Counted from the stretch's first letter, positions 40,401 to 50,605 are shown. The stretch is 64,000 nucleotides of DNA from Liolophura sinensis (GCF_032854445.1 NC_088303.1:30171265-30235264); one strand, 5' to 3'. The notes: a model not told the origin generated them from the letters alone. A program made the numbers and translations.

Positions 40401-41010
40401 TTTGGCTGTAAATTCCAACGGCTCATTATTTCCAACGACTTTTGGCCAGGTAGAAAGTAGCGCTGCCAGCATCCCGGCTTACACAACAATCCCCCTGGTT
40501 CCCACCGTGCTAGCTCAGGGTCAGGTGCTACTTCTAGTTCCCAACACCACCAACAACAACAACAGCAAGATTGGCTTTCAACTCCCAGCTTTGACATCCA
40601 GCGCCTTGGGTAATTTGTGTTCGCCACGAGATAAGCAACCAATCGTGCAGTCCGACTCGTCCAGATTTACCAGCTTTATCTGTCCCACGAGCTTTCCCAA
40701 GAACAGCCTGGTATTCAACGATATTAACGAATCTAAATCCGTACCCCTGCATATCATAAAACCAGAACCGGTAATAGAGTCTGCCGAATCAACTTGCGCT
40801 AGACAACTGTGCACAGAATCTGTCAGAACTGGACAAGTCTTGAGCACTGCTAATATCGGGAAAACCGATGCTAAATCTGAGACAAAAGAGGAAAGATGTC
40901 TCGTGTCACCGGCTGTTTCACAATCATGTGACACGAAATGTACAGTACGAAATAGCGACTCAGATCACACATCTTCAGATCCTCATGGGGCGATGTGGCG
41001 CCCATGGTGA
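28392..41010 (+). CDS. HES: HES-family bHLH-Orange transcriptional repressor (4 exons, 408 aa)
   Basis: Joining 28392-28442, 33879-33977, 37551-37638 and 40022-41010 gives one 1227-nt reading frame of 408 codons plus stop. Every intron has GT-AG ends. The basic region KPLMEKRRRARIN (residues 20-32) carries the proline typical of HES proteins. Helix 1 is about 31-43, the loop about 44-55, and helix 2 starts at KLEKADILELTVKYL (56-70). An Orange domain begins at YRAGFNKCMEEL (86-97) and runs to about 122. A long Ser/Thr/Pro-rich region with no recognised domain follows. The protein ends in WRPW (405-408), the Groucho/TLE-binding tetrapeptide. Family knowledge: these are nuclear DNA-binding repressors, often Notch targets, binding N-box or class C sites as dimers. 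The terminal WRPW and basic-region Pro argue for HES rather than HEY, which has YRPW and Gly. Intron positions within the bHLH-Orange region resemble vertebrate HES genes (from memory). Which HES paralogue this is cannot be settled here. Confidence 0.95.
30120..30372. mobile_element. MITE-like element with ~60-bp terminal inverted repeats and TA target sites
   Basis: The left end CACTCAAAAAATTAATCTGT and the reverse complement of the right end, CACTCAAACAATTAATCTAT, pair for about 60 bp, reaching CAGAAAGT, TGTTGTCTGAG and the CTGGAATG/CTAGAATG block. It is flanked by TA on both sides (30118-30119 and 30373-30374), as in Tc1/mariner-type insertions. There is no transposase inside, so it is non-autonomous. 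It lies in HES intron 1. Confidence 0.82.
30985..31042 (+). mobile_element. Family 1 SINE, 3' tail remnant
   Basis: ATTCTTGAGTATGGTGTTGA followed by CAATCAAACAAATAAATGAA, in HES intron 1. Confidence 0.6.
31833..32105 (+). mobile_element. Family 1 SINE in HES intron 1
   Basis: The head is degenerate before TAGCGCGCTAACGCAGCG, but the core and tail match well. Its core contains the heptamer GTGGGAA. Confidence 0.87.
32155..32236 (+). mobile_element. Family 1 SINE, diverged 3' fragment
   Basis: CACCGTCATATAAGTGAAAA then GGCGTTAAACACCAGCCAAT. It lies 50 bp after the copy ending at 32105, in the same orientation. Confidence 0.6.
32590..32810 (-). repeat. Tandemly duplicated family 1 SINE-tail fragment
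   Basis: Two diverged copies of about 110 bp (32590-32700 and 32703-32810). Each runs from a reversed SINE tail (TTTACACCGTATA / TTTACCCCGTATA) to GGAAACCGG and then AATGTATCTAACAT. The shared flank beyond the SINE shows duplication of a piece of DNA rather than two insertions. Confidence 0.6.
33431..33640 (+). mobile_element. Family 1 SINE with internal deletions
   Basis: Head GCCTCTGTAGCCGAGGTGGT to tail CAATCAAACAAATAAAT. It lacks the segment after CCTCTC in the core and the CCCGGGCTCTGCCC segment. It ends about 240 bp before HES exon 2. Confidence 0.8.
33879..33977 (+). CDS. HES: HES exon 2: basic region, helix 1 and loop
   Basis: Encodes residues 18-50 (ITKPLMEKRR to NADEKE), holding the DNA-contacting basic region and helix 1. 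The acceptor is a pyrimidine-rich TTTTCTTTCAG and the donor is GAG|GTAAGA. Both ends are phase 0. Confidence 0.95.
34119..34350 (+). mobile_element. Family 2 SINE in HES intron 2, 5' truncated
   Basis: GAAGGGAATAGTGCAACGAC through GTGGAAATCCGTCCTGCAAC to the tail GACTGAAAAATTGTTAAGTA and (CTCA)n. The tRNA-like head is missing. Confidence 0.85.
37186..37245. repeat. 19-bp tandem repeat, 3 copies
   Basis: GTATTTCC..CACAGGAGT starts at 37187, 37206 and 37225, in HES intron 2. Confidence 0.8.
37551..37638 (+). CDS. HES: HES exon 3: helix 2
   Basis: Encodes residues 51-79 plus the first base of codon 80. It starts after TGTTTTACAG and ends at donor TGTG|GTGAGT. It holds KLEKADILELTVKYLR, the helix 2 signature. 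If the donor were skipped, the frame would continue 46 codons and stop before the Orange domain and WRPW, so the spliced form is clearly the functional one. Confidence 0.93.
37639..40021 (+). other. HES intron 3 (2.4 kb)
   Basis: GT-AG intron, AT-rich, with an A-rich tract at 38728-38769 and no recognisable exon or element apart from short SINE-tail-like AAATAAAT remnants near 38500. Confidence 0.8.
40022..41010 (+). CDS. HES: HES exon 4: Orange domain to WRPW stop
   Basis: The acceptor is GGCTTGCAG. Its first two bases complete Gly80. It encodes the Orange domain (86-122), an acidic patch (GADDENS), a Ser/Thr-rich middle, a short Asn run (NTTNNNN) and the terminal WRPW followed directly by TGA at 41008-41010. 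This long last exon is typical of the family. Confidence 0.95.
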
Positions 41011-42290
41011 AAACATTTATACTTTTATATACATGGTACCAAACATCAATTGACATTACGTTCATCAACTATTCGCGAAACATGTTTCGTTCAAATTAAA
41101 CGATTAGATGCATTTATCTGTGATACCCTTTACAACGGTAAGTTGATGGGGGAGTATATCAATGTTGCCTGTAGGTAAAGCGAAAATATCTACGCCTTGT
41201 GTACTTACATTCGTATAATGACATTTTTGCACGTTTTTGCTAACCATCAATATTTATACACCCAAAAGACCATTTATCGAGACACAAGCAGAATTACATG
41301 AAGGTTCACAAGAATGGCGGAAATCAGCTTTGTAAATTGTCGATTGATTGTAATCTAGTTTTGATGTATTTTGCAAGATTTCCTGCCAGCTCTCCGTTTG
41401 AAACAGTTCTTTTTTGTTTTTATCTGTAATATTTACACCGGTATAAAGGCGGTTCTACTCCGCTACAAAAAATATGGCCTAGGAGAAAGTTCATTTGCTT
41501 ATATACTACACGGAAACATCTCCTACGTCAGGTCCCCTGAACAAAGCATGCGGATTTCCCGTCTAGTGTATCATTCTTCCCGATCAGCCTACTCTAAGCA
41601 ATCGACTCAAAGATGAAAGTACAAGAACGACAAAACCTTGACACAGTCGTAATGGCTGGATAGGTTGTGGTCTGAGTGTTGTTCTTTTATTAAATCTTTT
41701 GTTAAGATTTTTGTCAAATGTGTAGAATGCATTTTTGCCAGGAAAATTAGTTTTCATAAAACAAAATAAATAATGAAGTCAGCTGAAATCCTTCACGAAA
41801 GCATTTATTGTGAAATTCAACTTCTGCGTACCAGACATCATTATATGTACATCTGCCTATTCACAGCTTTCATTATAAACCCCACATTATACTTCTTACA
41901 GGAAAAGTATTTAAATGATCACGAATACCAGAAAGACTTTAGCGGGCACCTTAACAGACAATTCTTCGAGATACGAAGGTAAATTTTTGAAGCGCTTATA
42001 ATTCAATACCAAACTTTCGTCTAAATGCAAGAATGCCTAGTTTTGTACATAAATTTAACATTTTAAATCAATCTATTTGAGCATTCGCTTAGTTTATATA
42101 TAAAAGGTTGTATTGTTTAGTAATATTACTACAGATATTAAAAATATATGTTAGAAAATATATTGTTTCGTTACTAATTGTATTATAATCCTCCGGTTTT
42201 TCGTTAAGAGAACCTGCAAAGCAAGGTCCGTATGTTTCCTTTTCCACTCTCTGCTTGTAGTTAAAGGAATAAACCTAAGCTGTTTTTTGA
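41011..42290 (+). other. HES 3' UTR region with candidate poly(A) signals
   Basis: Directly follows the HES stop. Candidate signals are ATTAAA at 41095-41100, AATAAA at 41765-41770 and AATAAA near 42269. Which is used cannot be told from sequence. No other gene is seen here. Confidence 0.4.
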
Positions 42291-42840
42291 TGCATTACTG
42301 ACAAAAATTGTTACTGGCCATCCATCATATAAATTTGATATTCCCAGAGATGACAAAGCCGTGACCAGTGAAGCGACGTGTTCGGATCCAGCTCGGCTGC
42401 GGCTTTAAATCAGGCAGTTTTACAGGTTGCCTACAATTTGCTTGGTTTCTCCGGTTATTCAGTTTCCTACAACTGTTAAGCCTGACTGCAGTCTGACGAG
42501 CGAAATATTGTTGAGTATGTCATAAAACACAGAAAGCGTCGAAGATGCTAAATACGTGGTACACCACAGCCATACGTGGAAGCCCACCTTGAAAATCTTG
42601 AGAATTTTTAAAGATGCGTTTTTGTCTGCATCAATATTTTAGATGACCAAATGCATTACTTAAGCACCAGTAGACTGGGATTTGGTCGGTCTAATGAAAC
42701 AAGAGTTAAAATGAAATAATAGTGAATGTGATACCTTTCCACATGGACTGGTATTCAAACAGTGGTAACATATTGAAGGTTTCTACAGAATCAAATATCA
42801 TTGTCCCTATGTCAAAGACATAGGGACCTCTCCTCAATGC

Positions 42841-43111
42841 TGGGGGCTCCGTGCCTCAGTTGGTCAGTGCGCTAGCGCAGCGTAATGGCCAAGGAAGCTC
42901 TCACCAATGCGGTCGCTGTGAGTTCAAGTCCAGTTCAAGCTGGCTTCCTCTCCGGCCGTACATGGGAAGGTCTGGCGTCAACCTGCGGATGGTCATGGAT
43001 TTCCCCCGGACTGTGCCCGGTTTCCAACCACCATAATGCTGCCCACCGTCGTATAAGTGAAATATTCTTGAACACAGCGTAAAACGCCAATGAAATAAAA
43101 TAAATAAATAT
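42841..43111 (+). mobile_element. Family 1 SINE, near full length
   Basis: Head CTCCGTGCCTCAGTTGGTCA, complete core, tail AAATAAAATAAATAAAT. Confidence 0.87.
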
Positions 43112-43258
43112 GCCGTTAGCAATTTTTATGCCTAAGACACCTCGACTCGTGCTGCAATTCGGGTCTTGTGATAACTCGGCTGACAGGTGCTCTAACTGTC
43201 GACCTAGTGACAGTCGTTTTTGTGATATCTGCACGCTGTGATTGAAGGAGCCACCAAG

Positions 43259-43455
43259 AATTAATTTATTAATTGTTATTGCAGCAAATTATTCTGTTTT
43301 ATATTACACACATATCCTATTAATCCAACACAGCGATTCTATTAGACTAACAGGATATTATGTTGAATATGACACAATACTGTGTGATTATTGTGTAAAC
43401 ACAATTCATTCTAGCATAACTCAGACAACAAACTTTCTGTTTAAAATTACAGGTC
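43259..43455. mobile_element. Second copy of the MITE-like family, ends eroded
   Basis: Shares ACACACATATCCTATTAATC, GATATTATGTTGAATATGAC, CATTCTAGCATAACTCAGAC and AACAAACTTTCTGT with the 30120 element, in the same orientation. The outer ends have diverged. Confidence 0.72.
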
Positions 43456-43459
43456 GCAG

Positions 43460-43695
43460 GCCTGCTTGACATAGTCGTATTTGTAATGGCTGTATAGTGT
43501 GACTGAGTGAGGCGTCATGACTTCATCTTTGCTCGTAGCCCGGTTTGACATAGTCGTATTTGTAATGACTGTATAGTGTGACTGAGTGAGGCGTCATGAC
43601 TTCATCTTTGCTTGTAGATCTGCGTGACATTGTCGTTTTGTGATGGCAGTATAGTGTGACTGAGTGAAGTGTCATGACTTCATTTTTGCTTGTGT
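43460..43695. repeat. 79-bp tandem repeat, 3 copies
   Basis: GACATAGTCGTATTTGTAAT and ACTGAGTGAGGCGTCATGAC recur with starts at 43468, 43547 and 43626. It abuts the eroded MITE-like copy ending near 43455. Confidence 0.92.
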
Positions 43696-44989
43696 TTGTG
43701 ACTTCGGCTTTGTCATCCTATAAAGGGGAATTATAAATATGTTTATATGACATATATCTATATAACATTACACACGAAGAGATCGTATCGGCATTTCAGT
43801 TTTGTTTGTTGTTATCTAACGAACAGTGAACAATTTTACACACAGGGAAAGCACGAAAGGGGTGTGAGTAAGCAGAGACTGGCTTATTTTACAAGTTGCT
43901 TAAATAATTAACCGAACTACATGTTAATTCACTGATGTGGCACCAGCATCAAGAAACTGTCTTGGACATACTTTGTCGTAACTTGTATTATTTATATTAA
44001 CGCTTATGCTCATATGTAATTTTGTCATGAAACTTCAAGACAATCCATCATATTATAACGCAGATTCCTCAGAAAGGTCACAACTTTAGCGCAGCAAGTT
44101 GTAAGCCTGACCTAAGTCAAAGACAAGGATAGAAGTTGGAAGATGTTGTGACAAGTTGACTTCATGCAACCAAACCTGTTAACGTCTGAGTAAAAGGAAT
44201 TTTGGCTCAGGTAGACAGATTGCGGTTAAAGGGAGATAACTTAGCTGCCAAATTTAGAAATGCGCTTTCAGGAGGATTGTCTCCCTTTGTGGAACGGTAA
44301 ACTGGGGCCACTTTCCCAAAGCGGCGTATGACATTTATTTATCGTACTTCTGTCGTACGATGTTTTGTACGTCACTATTAACGTACCATTGTCCTTTATG
44401 TGTGATATCGTACAAGTACAACATATTTGCGAGAGTGGGCCCTAGAGTATATATCCCGTATACACTGTTTCGTCTTACGTAATTTCCTTATCAGAGATAC
44501 GGTTTTGCAAAGCATTGTCAGGGCAGTATTTAGGTTACGTGCGGTAACTACCACGACAGCTTCTTTAGAGGGGTCGTGGCTACAACTGACAGTAAACCTT
44601 ATAAAAAATAAATTAAGAAGTTTCCACAACGGAATTGTTAGATGATTGTCACTTGCCCATGTCACAATCACGATTGTTGGCCGTATTTTACTCGTACTTA
44701 AATGTTGTCTTAATGAATGGACGGTGAACCAGTCTGTAACATCTACTTTATTTGAAGAGGTCCCATGATAATTCAGCGTTTAGCAAAACTTAGTAATATA
44801 TTTTAAGAGAATTAAACTACACATCTTTACATACCGGGTCGAAAAATTTATATCTGGTAACCCGAATAACGATAGCCTATGCAGTTGTCTCACACGAGAT
44901 CTGGAAGAATAGATATTATGCCACCAGAGCACTTGCCAGCTTGCAATGTAATGAGTTCTTGTTGCGAGTTGACAGTACGTACGAGTAAC
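43696..44989. other. Convergent intergenic interval, no gene recognised
   Basis: 44330-44420 has several GTAC-containing short inverted repeats (TCGTACGA, TGTACGT). Nothing else is recognised. Confidence 0.5.
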
Positions 44990-45800
44990 GTCATCACGAT
45001 AGTGTTCGTAATCGTATGTGAACATAACCTCACAAGGATAGGTACAAGTACTGTGAGTACAAGGTTGTCATGCTACTGTTCGTAATGTTACAAGTACGTA
45101 ATTACCACGAGAACCACTGCTTTAGACATGCTGTCGTCGTAGTAGTAATATTGCGCGTACTGAGAACGACTACTGTAGGCGAAAGGTTGCCATGGTAGTG
45201 CTCGTCATGTTATGTGTATGTAACCACTACCATAAGAACCACTACTGTAGGTATAAGGAAGTCACGATAGTGTTTGTCATGTTATGTGTATGTAACCACC
45301 ATGAGAACCACTACAGTAGATATAAGGTTGCTACGATAATGTTCGTCATTATATTTGTATGTAACTACCATGAGATCCACTACTGTAGGTATAAGGTTGT
45401 CACAATAGTGTTTGTCATGTTATGTGTGTGTAGCTATCATGAGATCCACTAATGTATTCATAAGGTCGTCAAGATAGTGTTTGTCATGTTATGTGTATAT
45501 AACTACCAGGAGAACTACTACTGTAGGTATCAGGTTGTCACGATAGTGTTCTTCATGTTATGTGCATGTAACCACCAAGAGAACTACTATTGTAGGTATA
45601 AGGTTGTCACGATAGTGTCCTTCATGTTATGTGCACGTAACTACCATGAGAACCACTACTCTAGGTATAAGGAGTGTCACGATAGTGTTTATAATGTATG
45701 TGTATGTAACTACCGGAAGAACTACTACTGTAGGTATAATGTTGTCACGATAGTGTTCTTCATGTTATGTGCATGTAACTACCATGGCAGCGAATACCGT
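44990..45800. repeat. 69-bp minisatellite, ~12 copies
   Basis: CGATAGTG-type starts at 45265, 45334, 45403 and 45472 show an exact 69-bp period. Each unit carries GTTATGTGTATGTAACCACC and ACTACTGTAGGTATAAGG. The left copies are more diverged. 69 bp is 23 codons, so long pseudo-coding frames run through it. Confidence 0.95.
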
Positions 45801-46433
45801 AGGTTTAAGTTCCTCATGAAAATGCGTTGATGGGTATCATATACGACTTAAACAAGTCAATCATATGTTTGGGGGAGTAGTCGGAAAGTCTTAATCTAAC
45901 GCGGATGCTGCCCTGTCTCTTTTAAAGAAGATAGATAGCCAGTGTTGCCAAAATGGAAATAGCATGTGGTGCTTTAAATACGAATGATTGGTCTTATAGG
46001 TACTGAGTTCTCTAACATGGCTACTATTAGTGAAATGTCTGTGAATGTCTGCGAATGTCATATCTCCCGTGTTTAATTAAATCATCTCCAAATTAATATA
46101 TCTGCTAAATATTTTATCTACCTTCTGTGATGCGGGTACCTCTTGGTGAGTCTTAATTCTTCTCTGTGAGTGTGTATATATGTGTAAGAGGGTAGTCTTT
46201 ATGTTCAGTTTAATGTTGACAATGAATTCTCGTTATTCACTGACCGTCATATCACTATGGTGAAAATTGTCAACGTCTTTGTTTTGACCTGGTAATAAAC
46301 CAGTGTAAACAAAATTAGAACTGTAAATATAGTAGACGCTTTTTTGTGAGATTTCGTGATGATATTGAGGAATTCCCGTCAAACGTAATTCGGGTGCCAG
46401 CTGTGTAGTCTGTTGTTCATTGCTGCTTTTGTG

Positions 46434-46700
46434 ATGACGCTTTGTTGGCAAATTGCGCGAGTACCCACTGACGATATACATGGGTGGAGATCAGGGAAGC
46501 ACATCTACGGAGGTGAAGAGGAAAGTTCAGCTTATCCCGTCCGCAATGTCCACATTGAGAGGGGATATGTGTATAATGGAAGCTGTCCAGAATGTATAAA
46601 GCGAGAAGAGTTACTCAAAATCCAACCTAACATACCTAACATCATATTTACTTCGGTGCGAGCAGCACAACATAGAGAAAAGACATCCTCTCAATTCTAG
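46434..46700 (+). CDS. Unrecognised small ORF (88 codons), doubtful
   Basis: An ATG-started open frame ending in TAG, lying between the two genes and antisense to the region just past the GPCR stop. The composition is mixed and not low-complexity, with a CPEC pair and charged residues. I recognise no domain and no clear splice partners. It may be chance or a decayed exon. Confidence 0.12.
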   Translation: MTLCWQIARVPTDDIHGWRSGKHIYGGEEESSAYPVRNVHIERGYVYNGSCPECIKREELLKIQPNIPNIIFTSVRAAQHREKTSSQF

Positions 46701-47069
46701 TCTCAGCTTTTTCAGGAATGTGTGAAAAGAAGCTGTCTACTACCATTTAGGTGGGTTTCCATGAATTTCGTGATAGACGAATTACGCTCTACTAGTTTAC
46801 TGTATGAATGAAAATCTCAGTGTGAAAGCCAGTCAGTGACTTGCCAAAGGTCGTTGGTTCACCCTTTACACACTGGTTTGCTCAACCCATAAACATGACC
46901 ACCAAATCAACACCATTCGAAAGAAAGAACTAAATTAATGTAATGATGGATCAAATGGTACAATGGTTTGAAAATGAGCTGTAAATACCATTACCTTTAA
47001 ACTACAAAATGGAGTAACACTGAATGATGATACTAACACTGCAATTATAGTATATAGTAATTAAAGTGA

Positions 47070-47075
47070 TTTATT
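47070..47075 (-). terminator. Poly(A) signal of the GPCR gene
   Basis: AATAAA on the minus strand, about 30 bp past the GPCR stop codon. It is the only canonical signal close by, which implies a very short 3' UTR. Confidence 0.55.
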
Positions 47076-47105
47076 CATTTTAAGACATATAACTCAAATA
47101 AACGA

Positions 47106-48244
47106 TCAGTTTGCTGCTGTAATCTCATCTGAATTCACACCAGAAGGAGCCACTTGTAATCGTTTGGAATAACATGAACACGTGTTGTGATCGTTCTGCT
47201 TTAGGCTGCTGGCCTTCTTCTTTTTCGAGTGATTTCTGGCACTGTCTTCATTCTCCGTTTCCTCCAAAATCCTTTCCATGATAAAGCTGGAGTGCGGACC
47301 TTTAAGGTCGACAGAACGACTGTGGAAGTTATTGATTGTCCAGATGTCTTGACAATGGCGACCCTTACGACAGGAAATTGAAGTTGTCAGCGTCTGGGAG
47401 CGGCTTTCTTCACTCTCTCGGATGTCCTCGACGCTGTGTCTTCGCATAATCTGGTACGCGTACTTTGTAAGTTCTTCACGAATTGCACGATTCATAAAAC
47501 CGTACACGACCGGATTGACGGACGTTGAGGAGTATACCAGAAGAACCGAGATCGTTTCGAACGGGTCCGAAACGCACTGTCCAGAAAGGTGGGTGATACA
47601 GACGGATACATATGGCAACCAGCACACAAGGTATGTCGTCAAAATGACAAGGATTGTGCGAGTCGCTTTGCAGTCCAACCGACGATGTTTGTGAGCAGAT
47701 GAAAACGTTCTGGACGTGGAAGGTAGACCTGAGAACTCGGACGCCGCAGTCGTTGTGTCGGAAATGCTTGGTTTGGAAGGATGTACCCTGCAAGTTGACC
47801 GCGTGTGCTTTAAGGCTGCACGGAAAATACTACAGTAACACCACATCATGACAAGCATGGGGAGTAAGTAACATATCGCAACGATTGCAGCCAGATACCC
47901 GGTATTATGACCGTTATTGTTCCAGCGCACTCCACATCGGAACTGCACCATTTCGTACCCGTACAAGTCTGTGTTAAACAAAGGAGGTAATGCTAAAGAA
48001 AAGCCGACAAGCCAACCCACTCCCATAATGACGTTACAGCGTTTCTGTGTGAAGACGTAAGGGTAACGTAAGGAGTTTGTAATGGCGTAGTTACGGTCAA
48101 TGGAAATCATGGCCAGAGACAGCATTGATGTAACTATGAAAACTGTAAACAGGAAGGCTTGGTAACGACACCAGGCGTCCGACAAGAGCCATTGCCGGCT
48201 AATGATTGAAACCAGGCTGAGAGGAAGAACAAGGATGCTGATCC
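47106..48244 (-). CDS. GPCR exon 2: rest of TM2 to C-terminus
   Basis: Starts after TTTTGTTGTTTTAG and completes Gly73, reading GISILVLPLSLVSIISRQW. It carries TM3-TM7 and the cytoplasmic tail, which has a basic KKKK stretch and several Ser-rich runs. Stop is TGA at 47108-47106. Confidence 0.95.
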
Positions 48245-49090
48245 CTAAAACAACAAAAGGTCAACACTGTCGTTAGTAGATTGTTAAATTATGCCATCAA
48301 AATGACATAACGTGAAGCATATTTCAGGTGAGAGACGATTAAACACTGTCCACGAAAACACTTTGATTTAATCTTATTTTAATTGTATTCTGTGGTGGCC
48401 TTTCTGTCCACACTGAGACAATTGACGTCACGTCAGGTTTTTGCCACGTAACACACATAGAATGCAATATATCATCATTTAAATGTATAAACATACAGAA
48501 CTGCGAATGCATGCACCGAATGGACCTTGAAGCAAAAAAACATGTATGCGACGTCAGCGACACCCTCTGAGTCAAAATTAGAAAATCTGATGTTTTAAGA
48601 CGATTTAAAAAAAATCAAATTATTTTCATGGACTGTTTGATGGTCTTTCATCGGATATATACTTCAAATTTGTGTTTTTCTTTGCCTTCAATTAACCGAC
48701 AATTGTTATAATTTTAATGTTGAACTTCTGGAACTTCTGTCACATCATAAGCATAAGACTCAGGTGCCACAGCTAGTTACTAGATAAACAAAAACATTTA
48801 CTATATGCCAACCTATCGCATCGGAAAACCAATGCTTACTCTGAAATATATGAAAAGTATAAATGGTACTTACCCAACTGACATATGGAGAGATTCAGAA
48901 CAAAACTGTTGGATACGTTTATCAGGACAGGTCGCTTTTGAAACACCAGACAGAGTAAACCATTAAAGGAGATGGCTAAAACCACAACAAAGCTCAGGGC
49001 TACTGCGACAAAAGTCATTAAAACGGACGACAGTGTTTCGTTGACATTCGTCCCTGATTCATTGTGACCAACCGTGTCATTCGACCACAT
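47106..49090 (-). CDS. Rhodopsin-family GPCR, GPR161-like (2 exons, 451 aa)
   Basis: Exon 1 is 49090-48874 and exon 2 is 48244-47106, joined through G|GTAAGT and TTGTTTTAG. The start is the first in-frame ATG after an in-frame TGA at 49132-49130. The N-terminus has three N-glycosylation sequons (N4, N10, N17). Seven hydrophobic segments follow, with TM1 at about 23-47 and Asn43 as the likely 1.50 residue. Cys98 and Cys176 can form the TM3-ECL2 disulfide. TM6 has CWLP (280-283) and TM7 has NPVVY (316-320). ICL3 is about 48 residues, Ser/Thr-rich; the C-tail is about 130 residues and charged. TM2 (NSFVLNLSICQL..ILVLP) and the FRCGVRW segment of ECL2 resemble GPR161 as I remember it. Oddities: the DRY motif is DRN (122-124), and position 2.50, usually Asp, is Gln71. 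Ligand and G protein are unknown. Class A assignment is secure; GPR161 kinship is moderate. Confidence 0.92.
48245..48873 (-). other. GPCR intron (629 bp)
   Basis: GT-AG intron on the minus strand. No repeat or further exon is recognised in it. Confidence 0.88.
48874..49090 (-). CDS. GPCR exon 1: N-terminus, TM1, start of TM2
   Basis: 72 codons plus one base, ending CAG TTG G at donor GTAAGT. The intron therefore falls inside TM2, right after residue 72. The open frame extends 11 codons further upstream without an ATG, which is probably 5' UTR. Confidence 0.9.
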
Positions 49091-50319
49091 CACACTCTCG
49101 ATGAACTCCGACAACGAAGCCAAGTTGTCTCAAGCCACCACGGATTGTCTGTGTTCATCTTCTTGCAGCTGCCATGCACTTTTGTCCCGATTGCTCACTG
49201 AATAGTAACGCTGTGCCATTGTTTCTGGGTTGTCGGTATATCTGCCAGCGGGATGGAGGGTTTAAGCGGGATAGAGTATGTGGCAGTGAAGCAGCTTCGA
49301 CCCAGTTACTGTCTTGACCTTATCTTGGAACTGGGATGTTTGTAATCGCCTCTCTTGTCCCCGTTGAATCCGTCTGTCCTTGTCCGTCCCCCCGCAGATA
49401 GCTCCTGCTGGGGTGTGTCAACGCATCTGAGGCCTGGGCTATTATCAGGCGTTTCACAAATCGCTCAACCACTCTGTAGGGAATAACTCACAGAAGCATA
49501 GTATTACAAACTTTGGAATAAGAATACCAATTTTTAAAGAACGTTAATTCCAAAATCATGAAAGTCATACTTGTTTACGTCTAGTTTTTAACCAAAGCCG
49601 CAATGGTAAGCAAAAACAATAAATCAGCAATTGATGTCATTCAGATTCGCAGTTTATAGATAAGAGAAAATAATCTTCTACGCTGAAAGCACAACAATTG
49701 CAGTTCTACAGTATTGGATGACTAATTAGACACACATAAGACATATATGCATTTTTGAACCAAACGATAAAATTAATAAGGCATTCAACAAGAGGGAAGA
49801 ATTGAATAAAAAAAAAGATTCAATAAAGATAGGCCACCATTTCTTTTTTTTTTAAATTTCGTCAGTGCTCCCCTTTTGACATCTCGAGAGGACGTCACTA
49901 TGTAGATTTTATTTGCATATAAATGGAGAACAAAACAAAAATATCATCATCTGTATAATTCATTATCTCTTTGTAAATTGTCTTCCACAAACTTAGGGGT
50001 AAATTAACTGGCGCATAGTTGATTAACGGCCAACTGTTTAACTGTAGTTGATAAAAAAATAATGCGGCTATTGTGAACTTGCTAAATACACCCATGTCAT
50101 AAATAGACAATGTGCTAGAGACGACAGTTACGCACAATCTGATTGGATAGCAATTCAAATTGCAGTCATATCTCAACCAGTTAAGTGTTGTTTTTCTATG
50201 TGCTGGCTTCACTACTGAGACAAATCTATAGCGATTTGCAGCACTCACAAGTGTGATAGGTTAGACTGTTTTCCCATCTTTATGAGTATATACTTCAGAA
50301 AGGATCACAGTGAATAAGT
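49091..50319. other. Upstream flank of the GPCR
   Basis: 49124-49480 probably includes 5' UTR and promoter on the minus strand, since the frame is closed by the TGA at 49132-49130 and composition becomes GC-richer. No TATA box is clear. The rest is AT-rich. Confidence 0.45.
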
Positions 50320-50605
50320 GAACGAGTTTAACGTCGTACTTAACGGTTTTTCAGTGACATGACAACGAGGAGACATTAGATGCGTGTAGATCTACTGTGT
50401 ATTCTTGTGGCATGGCGAGTCCAGTTCTGCCTCCATTGAAGACACCATACATGACACACCACCCAATGACACCATACTGACACCGGCCCAACCAGTCGTG
50501 TTTCCTTGCTCTAACCTCTCAGTGCTGAGCAACAAAAGAGACAGCAATAAATGCCATTTTTGAAGTTTTTGGTATGACACGACCCAGATATGATCCCAGT
50601 GAATT
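50320..50605 (-). mobile_element. Family 3 SINE, near full length
   Basis: Reversed copy: TTTAACGTCGTACTTAACGG, TGGCATGGCGAGTCCAGTTC, TTGCTCTAACCTCTCAGTGC, and GGTATGACACGACCCAGAT near the head. Confidence 0.8.

Noticed and set aside
49091-49123. GPCR start 11 codons further upstream
   Set aside because: The first codon of that extension is TTG, not ATG, and an in-frame TGA lies at 49132-49130; the first ATG is at 49090.
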